Assembly: GCA_902782465.1 (NCBI GenBank)
Contig: CACZNH010000002.1
Location: forward strand, 1-64,000
Source: an uncultured Bacteroidales bacterium
Lineage (GTDB): Bacteria; Bacteroidota; Bacteroidia; Bacteroidales; Muribaculaceae
Direction: 5' to 3'
DNA length: 64,000 nt
In this document: positions 36,717 to 45,120 of the stretch, piece after piece
How the letters are laid out: each line of letters opens with the position of its first letter
Position numbering within the stretch: position 1 is the stretch's first letter
Program-made: the position numbers and the translations under genes
Notes under the pieces: generated by a model
Told to the model about the DNA's origin: nothing
Database searches by the model: none
Seen by the model: only the letters and a program-made list of their open reading frames with translations

Positions 36717-36774
36717 GTAGAGACGCAAAATCTTGCGTCTCTATCACTAATCTCTAATCACTAATCTCTAATCC
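36717..36774. repeat. Dispersed GTAGAGACG palindrome followed by a 7-base array
   Basis: 36718-36743 is an 11-bp perfect stem (TAGAGACGCAA with TTGCGTCTCTA) closed by AATC. A near copy lies at 62757-62782. Directly after it, four 7-base units run from 36747 to 36774: CTAATCT, CTAATCA, CTAATCT, CTAATCC. The palindrome could also act as a terminator for pheS. Confidence 0.65.
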
Positions 36775-36792
36775 ATTTTGCCTGGGCAAAAC

Positions 36793-37830
36793 TTAATGCG
36801 CGCTCTTGAACTCGTCCAGGAAGCGCACGTCGTTCTCGCTGAACATGCGCAGGTCTTTCACCATATACTTCAGGTTGGTGATGCGCTCCACGCCCAATCC
36901 GAAGGCATAGCCGGTATAGACCTTGCTGTCGATGCCGCTGGCCTCAAGCACGGCGGGATCCACCATGCCGCAGCCCAGAATCTCGACCCAGCCCGTATGC
37001 TTGCAGAAACCGCAGCCTTCGCCGCCGCACAGCATACACGACACGTCCATTTCGGCGCTCGGCTCGGTGAACGGGAAATAGCTGGGACGCAGGCGAATCT
37101 GGGTGTCGGTGCCGAACAGCTCCTGTGCGAAGTGCAGCAGCACCTGCTTCAGGTCGGCAAACGACACGTTCTTGTCGATATACAGACCTTCAATCTGGTG
37201 GAAGAAGCAGTGGGCGCGGGCGGTGATGGCCTCGTTGCGGTAAACGCGGCCCGGGCAGATGATGCGGATGGGCGGCTGGTTGCGCTCCATGGTGCGCACC
37301 TGCACCGAGCTGGTGTGGCTGCGCAGCACGATGTTGCGGGTCACGTCCTGCTCGTTCTTCTCGATGAAGAAGGTGTCCTGCATGTCACGCGCGGGATGGT
37401 CGGCGGCAAAGTTCAGCGCGCTGAACACGTGCCAGTCGTCCTCAACCTCGGGACCGTCGGCGATGGTGAAGCCCAGGCGCGAGAAGATGTCGATAATCTG
37501 CTTGCGCACCACCGAAATGGGGTGCCTCGTTCCCAGCTCGGCAGGGAATGCCGGACGGGTGATGTCAATCTTGTTCTGCTCCTTGGCCTGCTGCTTGGTA
37601 GCCTCGCGCAGGGCATTGATTTTCTCGGTGGCGAGGTTCTTCAGCTCGTTGAGCTTCTGGCCCAACTCGCGTTTCTCCTCGGGGGCCACCTCGCGGAACT
37701 CGTTGAACAATGCAGTCACTTCACCTTTCTTGCTCAGGTATTTGATACGCAACGCCTCAAGGGCCTCTTCGTTATCGGCCTTGAGCTCAGCAATCTGCGC
37801 CTTCAGCGCTTCTATTTTGTCCTTTAACAT
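36793..37830 (-). CDS. pheS: Phenylalanyl-tRNA synthetase alpha subunit
   Basis: 345 residues. The N-terminal coiled-coil arm (1-90) binds tRNA. Class II motif 2 appears as PGRVYRNEAITARAH and motif 3 as GLGVERI. FHQIEG and GCGMVDP mark the Phe pocket. Works with PheT, which is not in the window. The ATG at 37830 was chosen because the TACCTTTG element at 37862-37855 overlaps an earlier ATG at 37857. Confidence 0.96.
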   Translation of the reverse strand: MLKDKIEALKAQIAELKADNEEALEALRIKYLSKKGEVTALFNEFREVAPEEKRELGQKLNELKNLATEKINALREATKQQAKEQNKIDITRPAFPAELGTRHPISVVRKQIIDIFSRLGFTIADGPEVEDDWHVFSALNFAADHPARDMQDTFFIEKNEQDVTRNIVLRSHTSSVQVRTMERNQPPIRIICPGRVYRNEAITARAHCFFHQIEGLYIDKNVSFADLKQVLLHFAQELFGTDTQIRLRPSYFPFTEPSAEMDVSCMLCGGEGCGFCKHTGWVEILGCGMVDPAVLEASGIDSKVYTGYAFGLGVERITNLKYMVKDLRMFSENDVRFLDEFKSAH

Positions 37831-37854
37831 AGTCAGTTTTGTTGAAAAATCGTG

Positions 37855-37862
37855 CAAAGGTA
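37855..37862 (-). promoter_or_regulatory. -7 element for pheS
   Basis: TACCTTTG on the minus strand, some 25 bases before the pheS ATG. Confidence 0.55.
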
Positions 37863-37903
37863 CGAATTACTTTTCACTTAACGATGAACACGTTCCAGTT
37901 TTT

Positions 37904-39571
37904 TTAATGTTTGATGACGTATAGCGCAGCGTTGTGGGGCCCGATGTGGATGGGCAGCATGGCGTCGGGTGAGAGACTCACCTCGGTTGAGCTGCCTTCA
38001 AGCAGGTTATGGCAGGTGTAGGTGCCATCTGGCATCTGGGCGCAGTCCAGGGCGTGCTGCGGGATGCGCACCGAGGTGCTGACCTCCTTGTCGCTGAAGT
38101 TGGCGACCACTAGCGTCATCTCACCGTCGCAGTGGCGCAAGTAGGCATACTGGTGGCGGGTGTCGAGGGTATCCTGATTGACATACATCAGGTCGAAGAA
38201 GGCGCCCCGTGCCAGCGTTTTCTCGCTGTTGCACAGGCGCAGCACCTTGCGGTACATCGCCCTCAACCGACGTTCGGCAGTTGTCGGCTTGCCCTGATGC
38301 CAGCGGCGCAGGCTGGGCACGCTCCAGTAGTCAAAGATGGTCGTTCGTCCGTCATGGCCGCTATAGCCCTCGGCATCGGCAGCGGGTTCGCCCAGTTCCT
38401 GTCCGGCATAGACCATAAACGGGCACCTTGACATCGTGGCGCTCACCACCAGTGCAGGCAAGGCGCGCCACGGTTCTCCGCAGAACTGTCGCGACGCGAT
38501 GCGTTGCTCGTCGTGGTTCTCCAGGAAGTTCAGCATGTGGTCGCCGATGCCCTCCACCGTCTGCCAGCAGCGGGTCAGGTCGCTAGCAGGCCAACCGTGG
38601 CACAGGATGCCGCGCAGCGTGTCGTAGAGTGTCACCTTGTCATACAGGTAGTCGAAGCCGCCCTCGTGGATGTAGCGGTGGTACAGTCCCACGTCATAAA
38701 TCTCGGCAATGAAGATGATGCCGGGGTATTGCGCTTTGACCTCGCTGATGGCCCACTGCCAGAACGCCACGGGCACCATGTGCGCCATGTCGCAGCGGAA
38801 GGCGTCAACGCCCTTGGCTGCCCAGAACAGCAGAATGTCCAGCATCTTGGTCCAGGTGGGTGGGATAGGGTAGAAGTGGGTGCTGCCATTCCACGGGTCA
38901 ACGCCGTAGTTGAGCTTCACGGTCTCGTACCAGTCATCGCGGTTGGGCGATGCCGTGTAACAGTCGTTGCCGGTGGCGCGGGCAGGAAACTCGCGATAGG
39001 CATCCTTGCCGCTGCCCAAATCCACACCGTTAGGTGCAAACTCCTGTCCTGTAATATAGTAGAAGTTGTTCTTTGGGTCGAAGAACATCATCGGGTTGTC
39101 GCCCTCGCCCAGGTCAGATACCCCTGCAGGCTTGGCGTCGCTCTCATATTCACGTGCCACATGGTTAGGCACAAAGTCGATGATGACATTCAGCCCCGCG
39201 CGGTGTGTACGCTCGACAAGCGCCTCAAATTCCGCCATGCGATTCTTGACTTTTACAGCCATGTCAGGACACACGTCATAGTAGTCGCGGATGGCGTAGG
39301 GCGAACCTGCCTTGCCTTTAACCACATGGGGATTACAGGGCGCAATGCCCTGGCGGGAATAGTCAGTGGCAGTGGCGTGCTCGATGATGCCGGTGTACCA
39401 CACATGGGTAGCGCCCAACGATTTGATTGACCGCAGTTTCTCCTCGTCAATCTCGTTGAACTTGCCGCAACCGTTCTGGCGGATGCTGCCATTAGCCACA
39501 CAATGCTCACGGCAATTGGTGAACCACCGAGGCATCAACTGGTAAATAATCATCTTCTTGTTAGCTTTCAT
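37904..39571 (-). CDS. GH13 alpha-amylase-family enzyme, cytoplasmic
   Basis: 555 residues without signal peptide. TIM barrel with the GH13 triad: nucleophile Asp261 in DAFRCDMAH, acid Glu290 in IFIAEIYD, Asp354 in FLENHDEQR; region I is IIDFVPNHV. A beta-sandwich closes the protein (about 455-555). It probably acts on intracellular maltodextrins or glycogen. Start could be the ATG at 39571 or at 39553 (MIIYQLMPRWF): the TATCTTTG at 39583-39576 puts the transcript start almost on the first ATG, which favours the second. Confidence 0.88.
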   Translation of the reverse strand: MKANKKMIIYQLMPRWFTNCREHCVANGSIRQNGCGKFNEIDEEKLRSIKSLGATHVWYTGIIEHATATDYSRQGIAPCNPHVVKGKAGSPYAIRDYYDVCPDMAVKVKNRMAEFEALVERTHRAGLNVIIDFVPNHVAREYESDAKPAGVSDLGEGDNPMMFFDPKNNFYYITGQEFAPNGVDLGSGKDAYREFPARATGNDCYTASPNRDDWYETVKLNYGVDPWNGSTHFYPIPPTWTKMLDILLFWAAKGVDAFRCDMAHMVPVAFWQWAISEVKAQYPGIIFIAEIYDVGLYHRYIHEGGFDYLYDKVTLYDTLRGILCHGWPASDLTRCWQTVEGIGDHMLNFLENHDEQRIASRQFCGEPWRALPALVVSATMSRCPFMVYAGQELGEPAADAEGYSGHDGRTTIFDYWSVPSLRRWHQGKPTTAERRLRAMYRKVLRLCNSEKTLARGAFFDLMYVNQDTLDTRHQYAYLRHCDGEMTLVVANFSDKEVSTSVRIPQHALDCAQMPDGTYTCHNLLEGSSTEVSLSPDAMLPIHIGPHNAALYVIKH

Positions 39572-39575
39572 ATTG

Positions 39576-39583
39576 CAAAGATA
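39576..39583 (-). promoter_or_regulatory. -7 element for the GH13 gene
   Basis: TATCTTTG on the minus strand, ending 5 bases before the first possible ATG (39571). Predicts a leaderless or nearly leaderless transcript unless translation starts at 39553. Confidence 0.5.
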
Positions 39584-39647
39584 ACACGTTTTTTCGTTTT
39601 TTTAATTACCTTTGCCCCACAATTTTTTAGGCGATAGTAATCGTACT

Positions 39648-39675
39648 TAAAACTCAAAACTCAAAAATTAAAACT
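39648..39675 (+). repeat. Four 7-base repeats before the aldolase gene
   Basis: TAAAACT, CAAAACT, CAAAAAT, TAAAACT, ending 4 bases before the ATG at 39680. Confidence 0.6.
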
Positions 39676-39679
39676 GACT

Positions 39680-40708
39680 ATGATTTCATTCGAGAGTGAT
39701 TATAATAACGGTTGCCACGAGGCCATCCTCAAGCGTCTCATCGAGACCAATGACGAGCGGGCCACAGGCTACGGCCTGGACGATTACTGCACTGCAGCCA
39801 AGGAGAAAATCCGCACTGCCTGCGGCAAACCCGATGCCGACGTCTTTTTCCTCGTGGGCGGTACACAGACCAATGCCACAGTCATCGACGCCATGCTGCA
39901 TTCCTATCAGGGCGTGCTGTCGGTCGAGACAGGTCATATCAACGTACACGAGAGCGGCGCCATCGAGTTTGGCGGCCACAAGGTGCTCGCTTTGCCCTCA
40001 CACGACGGCAAAATGGATGTTGCCGAGTTGGGTAACTGGTTGCATGATTTCTATGCCGACCCCACCTACGACCACATGGTCTTCCCCGGCATGGTGTATA
40101 TCACCTTTGCCACCGAGATGGGTACCATCTACACCCTCGAGGAGCTGCAGGCTATCAGCGACATCTGCCGCCACTACAACCTGCCGCTCTTCATTGATGG
40201 TGCGCGTTTGGGCTACGGCCTGATGGCCGAGGGCAGCGATGTGACCCTGCCGCAGCTGGCCGACCTGTGCGATGTCTTCTACCTTGGCGGCACCAAGTGC
40301 GGCGCCCTGTGTGGTGAGGCGGTCGTTTTTCCCAATCCCAATGCTCCCGCTCCTGCCCATTTCTTCACCATCGTCAAGCAGCACGGCGCTTTGCTGGCAA
40401 AGGGGCGCCTGTTGGGCATCCAGTTCGATGCACTGATGCAGGACGGGCTCTACTTCAAGATTGCCCGCCATGCCGTTGAGCAGGCGATGCGCCTGCGTGA
40501 TGCCTTCATCGCCAAGGGCTATAAGATGTACAGCAATTCACCCACCAACCAGCAGTTTGTCCTCCTGGACAGTGCCACCATCGCCCGCTTGGAAAAAGAC
40601 TTCGTTTTCGAGCAGTGGTATCCCGTAGGCGAGCTGATGAATTGCCGTTTCGTCACCAGCTGGGCCACGCTCCCCGAGGACGTTGATACCCTCATCGCTG
40701 CCCTCTAA
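39680..40708 (+). CDS. Threonine aldolase-like PLP enzyme
   Basis: 342 residues of the beta-eliminating lyase/threonine aldolase family. PLP lysine is Lys206 in YLGGTKCGALCG; Asp173 in FIDGARLGYG holds the pyridine nitrogen; GGTQTNAT binds the phosphate. The family splits L-threonine or allo-threonine into glycine and acetaldehyde, though related enzymes act on other beta-hydroxy amino acids. Single gene. Confidence 0.9.
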   Translation: MISFESDYNNGCHEAILKRLIETNDERATGYGLDDYCTAAKEKIRTACGKPDADVFFLVGGTQTNATVIDAMLHSYQGVLSVETGHINVHESGAIEFGGHKVLALPSHDGKMDVAELGNWLHDFYADPTYDHMVFPGMVYITFATEMGTIYTLEELQAISDICRHYNLPLFIDGARLGYGLMAEGSDVTLPQLADLCDVFYLGGTKCGALCGEAVVFPNPNAPAPAHFFTIVKQHGALLAKGRLLGIQFDALMQDGLYFKIARHAVEQAMRLRDAFIAKGYKMYSNSPTNQQFVLLDSATIARLEKDFVFEQWYPVGELMNCRFVTSWATLPEDVDTLIAAL

Positions 40709-40743
40709 CCCGAGATATTTCAATAATAACTGATACTAAAAAA

Positions 40744-42735
40744 ATGAAATGTAACTTGATTTTGGCGGCAGCCACGGTTGCTGCTGTCCTTTGTTCGTCG
40801 CAAGTGCATGCCGAGGGTATTGATGCCCATCAGGCCCATGCCATTGCAGCTGATTTCTTGTCTAGCCACAAGACGCCAATCAAATCCACCCGGTCTTCAC
40901 TGGAACTCTCGTTGTCCCATACCTTTTTTTCGTCGAGGGACGGCGTGACCCCCGTTTATTACGTCTTTGCTGACGAGAATCATGGCGGATGGGTTGTTGT
41001 CGCTGCCGATTACCGTGCCGTGCCGGTGCTCGGTTATGCCGAGCAGGGTGTTTTTGACATGGACAAATTGCCCGACAACCTGCGTTCGTGGCTCGATGGC
41101 TACAGCGCTCAGCTGGAATACGTTCAGGCTCAGCCTGACGCCGCTCCCGCTCAGTTCGTTCCCCGCAAGGCCTCGTCACAGCCCGCTATCGCCCAGATGA
41201 TGACGACGACTTGGGGACAAAGTTCGCCCTTCAACGCCCAGTGTCCCAAGGTGGGCTATTACCGCACTTACACCGGCTGTGTGGCCACGGCGATGGCCCA
41301 GGTGATGTATTATCATCGCTTTCCTGCCGCCGAGTGCCGTGCGATTCCCGCTTACCGCTCCTCGGGCGGCATCAACGTGCCCGAATTGTCTGCGACCCGT
41401 TTCAACTGGGACGATATGCTGGAATCCTACGGCGGTTATTACAATACTGCCCAGAGTGATGCCGTTTCGACCCTGATGCGCTATTGCGGCCAGTCTGTCG
41501 AGATGAACTACAGCACGAGTGTCAGCACGAGCGCCGTACAGGCGATCCCCTTCGCCTTGAACTATTTCTTTGGCTATAAGAACTCGGCGACGGTGCTCAT
41601 GAGGGATACCTCTAATGACGCCGACTGGGACCAGATGATGTACGACGAGTTGGCACAGGGCCGTCCCATCATCTACTCGGGCTATGACAGCAACAGCGGT
41701 TCCCATGCTTTTGTCATCGACGGCTATCGTGACGGGATGTTCCACGTCAATTGGGGATGGAGTGGGGACTACGACTCCTACTGGCAGCTGTCGGCATTGA
41801 CTCCCAGGTCTTACAATTACTCGACACGTCAATACGCTGTTATTGGCATCGAGGGAGATTACACCGATGTGAACCATGACGGCACCATCAGCATTGCCGA
41901 TGTCACCGAGTTGATTGACATGATTCTCACGGGTGAGTTTGACGGCCTGGCAGGAGACGCCAACGGCGACCATCAGGTCAATATTGCCGATGTCACCGAA
42001 TTGATTGACAGGATTTTGTATGGTTCCGGCTTCAATGCCAATGACGAGCAGATTACAGTCAACGGCGTGTCGTTCACGATGGTGCGCGTTGACGGCGGTA
42101 CCTTCACGATGGGTGCGACGTCCGAGCAGGGTGATGATGCCGACGCTGTGGAATCTCCGGCCCATCAAGTCACCTTGTCCTCTTACTATATCGGCCAGAC
42201 CGAGGTCACCCAGGAACTCTGGAAAGCCGTTATGGGTACCAATCCCAGTTCCATCCACGGTCCCGAATTGCCCGTTGGCGGTGTCAGCTGGAACGACTGC
42301 ATGACCTTCATCAGCCGTCTCAATGACCTCACCGGCCAGACTTTCCGCTTGCCCACCGAGGCCGAATGGGAGTATGCAGCCCGTGGCGGCAACCGCAGCC
42401 AGGGATACAAATACGCTGGCAGCGATGACATTGATGCCGTAGCCTGGTATTTCGACAATGCCCAGTATTCATATGGCAAGCGCGTGGCCCTCAAGGCCCC
42501 CAACGAGTTGGGCCTCTATGACATGAGCGGTAACATGTACGAGTGGTGCGCCGACTATTGCGCCTTGTATGAGGAAGGTGCCCAGGACAACCCGCAGGGT
42601 CCCTCTTCGGGCGACCTGCGTGTCGTGCGCAGTGGCAGCTGGTATTCACCGGCCAATGAGTGCCGTAACTCGGCACGTTCAGGCCTTGAACCCGATGCTG
42701 CCTATGTCCATATCGGACTGCGCTTGGCAAAGTAA
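40744..42735 (+). CDS. C10 (streptopain-like) protease, dockerin-like linker and SUMF1-type domain
   Basis: 663 residues. Signal peptide 1-23; inhibitory prodomain about 25-145; C10 peptidase about 146-370 with Cys179 in TYTGCVATAMAQV and His321 in SGSHAFVIDG. Two dockerin-like repeats at 375-427 lie between domains rather than at the end. Residues 437-663 are a SUMF1/formylglycine-generating-enzyme fold (GGTFTMGA, TEVTQELWKAVMG, RLPTEAEWEYAARGG, GLYDMSGNMYEWC). The catalytic cysteine pair of true FGE (Cys-x4-Cys before the final Arg-rich stretch) is missing: SGSWYSPANECRNSAR has one Cys. The last domain is therefore likely a binding module. Confidence 0.85.
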   Translation: MKCNLILAAATVAAVLCSSQVHAEGIDAHQAHAIAADFLSSHKTPIKSTRSSLELSLSHTFFSSRDGVTPVYYVFADENHGGWVVVAADYRAVPVLGYAEQGVFDMDKLPDNLRSWLDGYSAQLEYVQAQPDAAPAQFVPRKASSQPAIAQMMTTTWGQSSPFNAQCPKVGYYRTYTGCVATAMAQVMYYHRFPAAECRAIPAYRSSGGINVPELSATRFNWDDMLESYGGYYNTAQSDAVSTLMRYCGQSVEMNYSTSVSTSAVQAIPFALNYFFGYKNSATVLMRDTSNDADWDQMMYDELAQGRPIIYSGYDSNSGSHAFVIDGYRDGMFHVNWGWSGDYDSYWQLSALTPRSYNYSTRQYAVIGIEGDYTDVNHDGTISIADVTELIDMILTGEFDGLAGDANGDHQVNIADVTELIDRILYGSGFNANDEQITVNGVSFTMVRVDGGTFTMGATSEQGDDADAVESPAHQVTLSSYYIGQTEVTQELWKAVMGTNPSSIHGPELPVGGVSWNDCMTFISRLNDLTGQTFRLPTEAEWEYAARGGNRSQGYKYAGSDDIDAVAWYFDNAQYSYGKRVALKAPNELGLYDMSGNMYEWCADYCALYEEGAQDNPQGPSSGDLRVVRSGSWYSPANECRNSARSGLEPDAAYVHIGLRLAK

Positions 42736-42748
42736 TCAACTGAATTCA

Positions 42749-42813
42749 CCCCATGCTAAGGCGTCAAGATGCTATAAAACAAATACTTAGCTTCTTTTCG
42801 CCTTAGCATGGGG
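42749..42813 (+). terminator. Long-stem terminator after the C10 protease gene
   Basis: CCCCATGCTAAGGCG (42749-42763) pairs perfectly with 42799-42813. The loop is 35 bases. CTTTTA follows. Confidence 0.7.
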
Positions 42814-42867
42814 CTTTTACTGAGAAAGCCATTTTTTGAACGATTTCAAAAATAATCGCTAAAAAAT

Positions 42868-42897
42868 TTGTCAGTTTCAAAAATGGTATTACCTTTG
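42868..42897 (+). promoter_or_regulatory. tRNA-Ala promoter
   Basis: TTG 42868-42870, 19 bases, TACCTTTG 42890-42897, with the mature tRNA beginning at 42910. Confidence 0.65.
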
Positions 42898-42909
42898 CAT
42901 CCGCAATTC

Positions 42910-42982
42910 GGGGCATTAGCTCATCTGGTAGAGCGCAACACTGGCAGTGTTGAGGTAAGCGGTTCGAGTCCGCTATGCTCCA
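42910..42982 (+). tRNA. tRNA-Ala (anticodon GGC)
   Basis: 73 bases folding into a full cloverleaf. Acceptor GGGGCAT/ATGCTCC contains the G3:U70 pair that marks alanine tRNAs. The D arm is GCTC/GAGC; the anticodon stem is CAACA/TGTTG with loop CTGGCAG, so the anticodon is GGC. The T arm is AGCGG-TTCGAGT-CCGCT. The discriminator is A. CCA is not encoded and must be added by the nucleotidyltransferase. Confidence 0.97.
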
Positions 42983-42993
42983 CAATCGATTTT

Positions 42994-43026
42994 ATAAGTG
43001 ACTGAGAAATCAGCCACTTATTTTTT
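42994..43026 (+). terminator. Intrinsic terminator of tRNA-Ala
   Basis: 12-bp stem with one A-C mismatch (42994-43005 with 43010-43021), GAAA tetraloop, then six further Ts. Confidence 0.85.
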
Positions 43027-43114
43027 GTCCGATGGGGTGCTTCCCCCCAATGTGTCCCCTTTTCCTGTTTTCGGCGCATAATTCGATATGATTTTTTGAA
43101 TATCATTGTCGAAC

Positions 43115-43162
43115 TGATATGAACCCCGAAAGTTAGACAAAAAACTTTCGGGGTTCATATCA
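43115..43162. repeat. Perfect 20-bp inverted repeat resembling paired IS3/IS150-type ends
   Basis: TGATATGAACCCCGAAAGTT at 43115-43134 is exactly complementary to 43143-43162 across an 8-base spacer. The wording TGAACCCCGAAAGTT resembles terminal repeats of IS3-family elements of the IS150 group, from memory. No transposase is present. TCAGCCACTT occurs at 43010-43019 and again near 43168, bracketing about 150 bases. Confidence 0.6.
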
Positions 43163-43209
43163 TAACTCAGCCACTTTTTTTGTGTGAAAATGTGTGGGAT
43201 TACACTGGA

Positions 43210-44097
43210 TTATTCTCCGTTCAGCAACATGTCGATGAGGGCCGTCACATCGCCGATGGCGATGCTGCCGTTATCATCCACATCGGCATTTACAGCAATC
43301 CCCTCGGCTGTGTCTAATATCATATCGATGAGTGTTGACAGGTCGCCGATGCTGATGTTGCCGTCACCGTCAACATCGCCGAGCATTCTCTCATAGGTGT
43401 AACCAAGCTCGGTAACGGGAAGGTCCACATTGGTTCCGCATCCCAGCGTGGCGGTCGCATCGGGGAAATCATAGCCTAATGCGTAGTCCACAAAGCTGAT
43501 CCAGTTGTCGGTGTAGGTCATCGCCTTGCCGCGTATGCCCGAGGTGTAGAAGGGCGCGTAGTCGCTGCCGGCGGTGCAATTGTCGTCATCTTCGGCATCA
43601 AGAATGATGGTCACAAGCAGACTCTTGCCCGGGGTGTAGGTGAACGGTTCTTGAATCTCCATGGCCAGGATCTGGTCTTCACCGTAAGTGTCAAGCAAGT
43701 CGATGTCATACCGACCTTCGGCGACGAGTTCACCAAAGTCGAAGAATTGCTTGATGCCGTATTTGTTGACGGCAAACTCGGTGTCATCAATCTCCCGAAG
43801 ATAAATCTTCGCATTACGGACAATCTCTTCATAGCTGGCACTGAAGAACCTGAAATTAAGGTACTTGATCTGTATGCCGTCCTTGCCCTTCATACTGGTC
43901 AGCAGGTCTGGCGTGTAAATCATCTGGGAACCGGTGTGAGCCAGATAGAAGGTGGTCGGTGCCACGTCAAAGTATGAGCCGTTGTAAGTTTCGGTGGTGT
44001 TGTAATAGTCGCCCACCTCAACCCAACCGAGGAATTGGGCTTGAGCCGTCATGGACAGAGCAGCGATTGCTGCGAGAATCATGTAAAACTTTTTCAT
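43210..44097 (-). CDS. Secreted protein with dockerin-like tail; paralogue of the 49.2 kb gene
   Basis: 295 residues from the ATG at 44097 (MKKFYMILAAIAAL signal peptide; an ATG at 44109 is possible). Residues 25-235 match the protein at 49247-50104: GDYYNTTETYNGSYFD, then YLAHTGSQMIYT, DAEDDDNCT and GCGTNV. The last 60 residues are two dockerin-like repeats (GDVDGDGNISIGDL and DVDDNGSIAIGDVT). The body family is unknown to me and looks all-beta. The paralogue has a sorting domain instead of the dockerin. Confidence 0.8.
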   Translation of the reverse strand: MKKFYMILAAIAALSMTAQAQFLGWVEVGDYYNTTETYNGSYFDVAPTTFYLAHTGSQMIYTPDLLTSMKGKDGIQIKYLNFRFFSASYEEIVRNAKIYLREIDDTEFAVNKYGIKQFFDFGELVAEGRYDIDLLDTYGEDQILAMEIQEPFTYTPGKSLLVTIILDAEDDDNCTAGSDYAPFYTSGIRGKAMTYTDNWISFVDYALGYDFPDATATLGCGTNVDLPVTELGYTYERMLGDVDGDGNISIGDLSTLIDMILDTAEGIAVNADVDDNGSIAIGDVTALIDMLLNGE

Positions 44098-44451
44098 CTC
44101 TTTAATCATTTAGTGGTTAATATGAGTTTATACTTGAATGTGCTATTATGCCTCGTGATAGCGTTGTGAAGACGCAAAAATAGTCATTTTTTGCCATTGA
44201 TGGCTATGAAACACGCAACAAATTGCATCGTATTCCTCAAAAAATGAGTAAAATATCAATATCCCGCCAGGCAATGCCCTATCCAGGCTTGAACGTCAAC
44301 TCCAGACGTCAGCCTGGTCCACTGTGCCACGGCATTGCCGCGGCCCCCTGCTGTCAATGGTACTTTTGGCATCAGTTTTATGCAAAAAATGTGCGATAAT
44401 GTGGCAATAATTCAAAAAAAGTAGTACTTTTGCAGTTAAAATTTGGTAACT
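44098..44451. other. Divergent gap with a nested hairpin element
   Basis: 354 bases. Minus-strand TATTTTTG at 44180-44173 serves the dockerin protein. Plus-strand TACTTTTG at 44425-44432 serves the zap cluster. Between them 44270-44339 forms three nested stems: GGCAATGCC with GGCATTGCC (44270-44278 with 44331-44339), CCAGGCT with AGCCTGG (44283-44289 with 44311-44317) and ACGTC with GACGT (44293-44297 with 44305-44309). This stretch is far more GC-rich than its flanks. Confidence 0.5.
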
Positions 44452-44748
44452 ATGCCTTCAACGGAGTTGAACGATAAGCTGCAAGCGTTGATGCTCAAGG
44501 TGAAAAGCCTGGGCAAGCGTTTTGTTGCGCTCCAGGACGAGAACAAGCAATTGTCGCGTCAGATTGAAAGGCAGCAACTGGAAATTGCGCAATTGGAGAA
44601 GGAATTGAAACAGCTCCGCATCGACAACGAGTTCCTGCGTGTGGCTCATTCCGTCCCGGCAAAGCCTGAAGCGGTGGCGCAATACAAGAAGCAGGTTGCC
44701 AAGATGGTGCGGGACATTGACCGGTGCATCAAACAATTGAAAGCTTGA
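44452..44748 (+). CDS. Small coiled-coil protein, possible ZapB-like division factor
   Basis: 98 residues. Residues 5-60 form a heptad coiled coil (LQALMLKVKSLGKRF, then QLSRQIERQQLEIAQLEKEL). No signal peptide. It sits 17 bases before zapA. Short coiled-coil partners of ZapA such as ZapB are known, so a similar role is a reasonable inference and no more. ATG at 44452 preferred over 44443. Confidence 0.65.
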   Translation: MPSTELNDKLQALMLKVKSLGKRFVALQDENKQLSRQIERQQLEIAQLEKELKQLRIDNEFLRVAHSVPAKPEAVAQYKKQVAKMVRDIDRCIKQLKA

Positions 44749-44765
44749 TACGGACGATTGACGTT

Positions 44766-45056
44766 ATGGCCGACAATAATAAAGAGAAAATATGGATTGA
44801 ACTTGCCGATGCTAACCCTATTGCCTTGAGTATCAGTCCGGGCGAGGAGGAAAGCTATCGTAAAGCGGAAGAGCTGGTCAACACCTTGTGGACCAAGTGG
44901 ATGAACCGCTTTAACAGCACTTCGTCAGATGTGCTGGCAAGGGTGGCATTCCAGTTTGCACGCCTCTATCTGGAGGCTTATGGCGAAAACCGTAAGGTCA
45001 ATGACTTCCTGACTGATTTGGATAAACAGCTCGACACCCTCATCCGTGGCGAGTAA
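44766..45056 (+). CDS. zapA: Cell division protein ZapA
   Basis: 96 residues. IWIELADANPIALSISPGEEESYRKAEELVN matches the ZapA N-terminal domain, followed by a helix (ARVAFQFARLYLEAYGENRK). ZapA crosslinks FtsZ filaments at midcell. The ATG at 44766 gives the family start MADNNKEKI. Second gene of the cluster. Confidence 0.85.
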   Translation: MADNNKEKIWIELADANPIALSISPGEEESYRKAEELVNTLWTKWMNRFNSTSSDVLARVAFQFARLYLEAYGENRKVNDFLTDLDKQLDTLIRGE

Positions 45057-45120
45057 TAAGCTATGGTTCCCCTAGCGGGGACGATGGCATTATTGAAGAA
45101 ATTAGGTTCCTGCACCACTT

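Noticed and set aside
36747..36774. CRISPR-like array
   Set aside because: Units are 7 bases with no spacers; no cas genes in the window.
42921..43106. Minus-strand 61-codon frame ending GLEPLTSTLPVLRSTR
   Set aside because: It is antisense to tRNA-Ala; this ending is a well-known false translation of tRNA genes.
42900..43210. Integrated element or prophage at tRNA-Ala
   Set aside because: No integrase, no phage genes, and only short direct repeats; at most a remnant.
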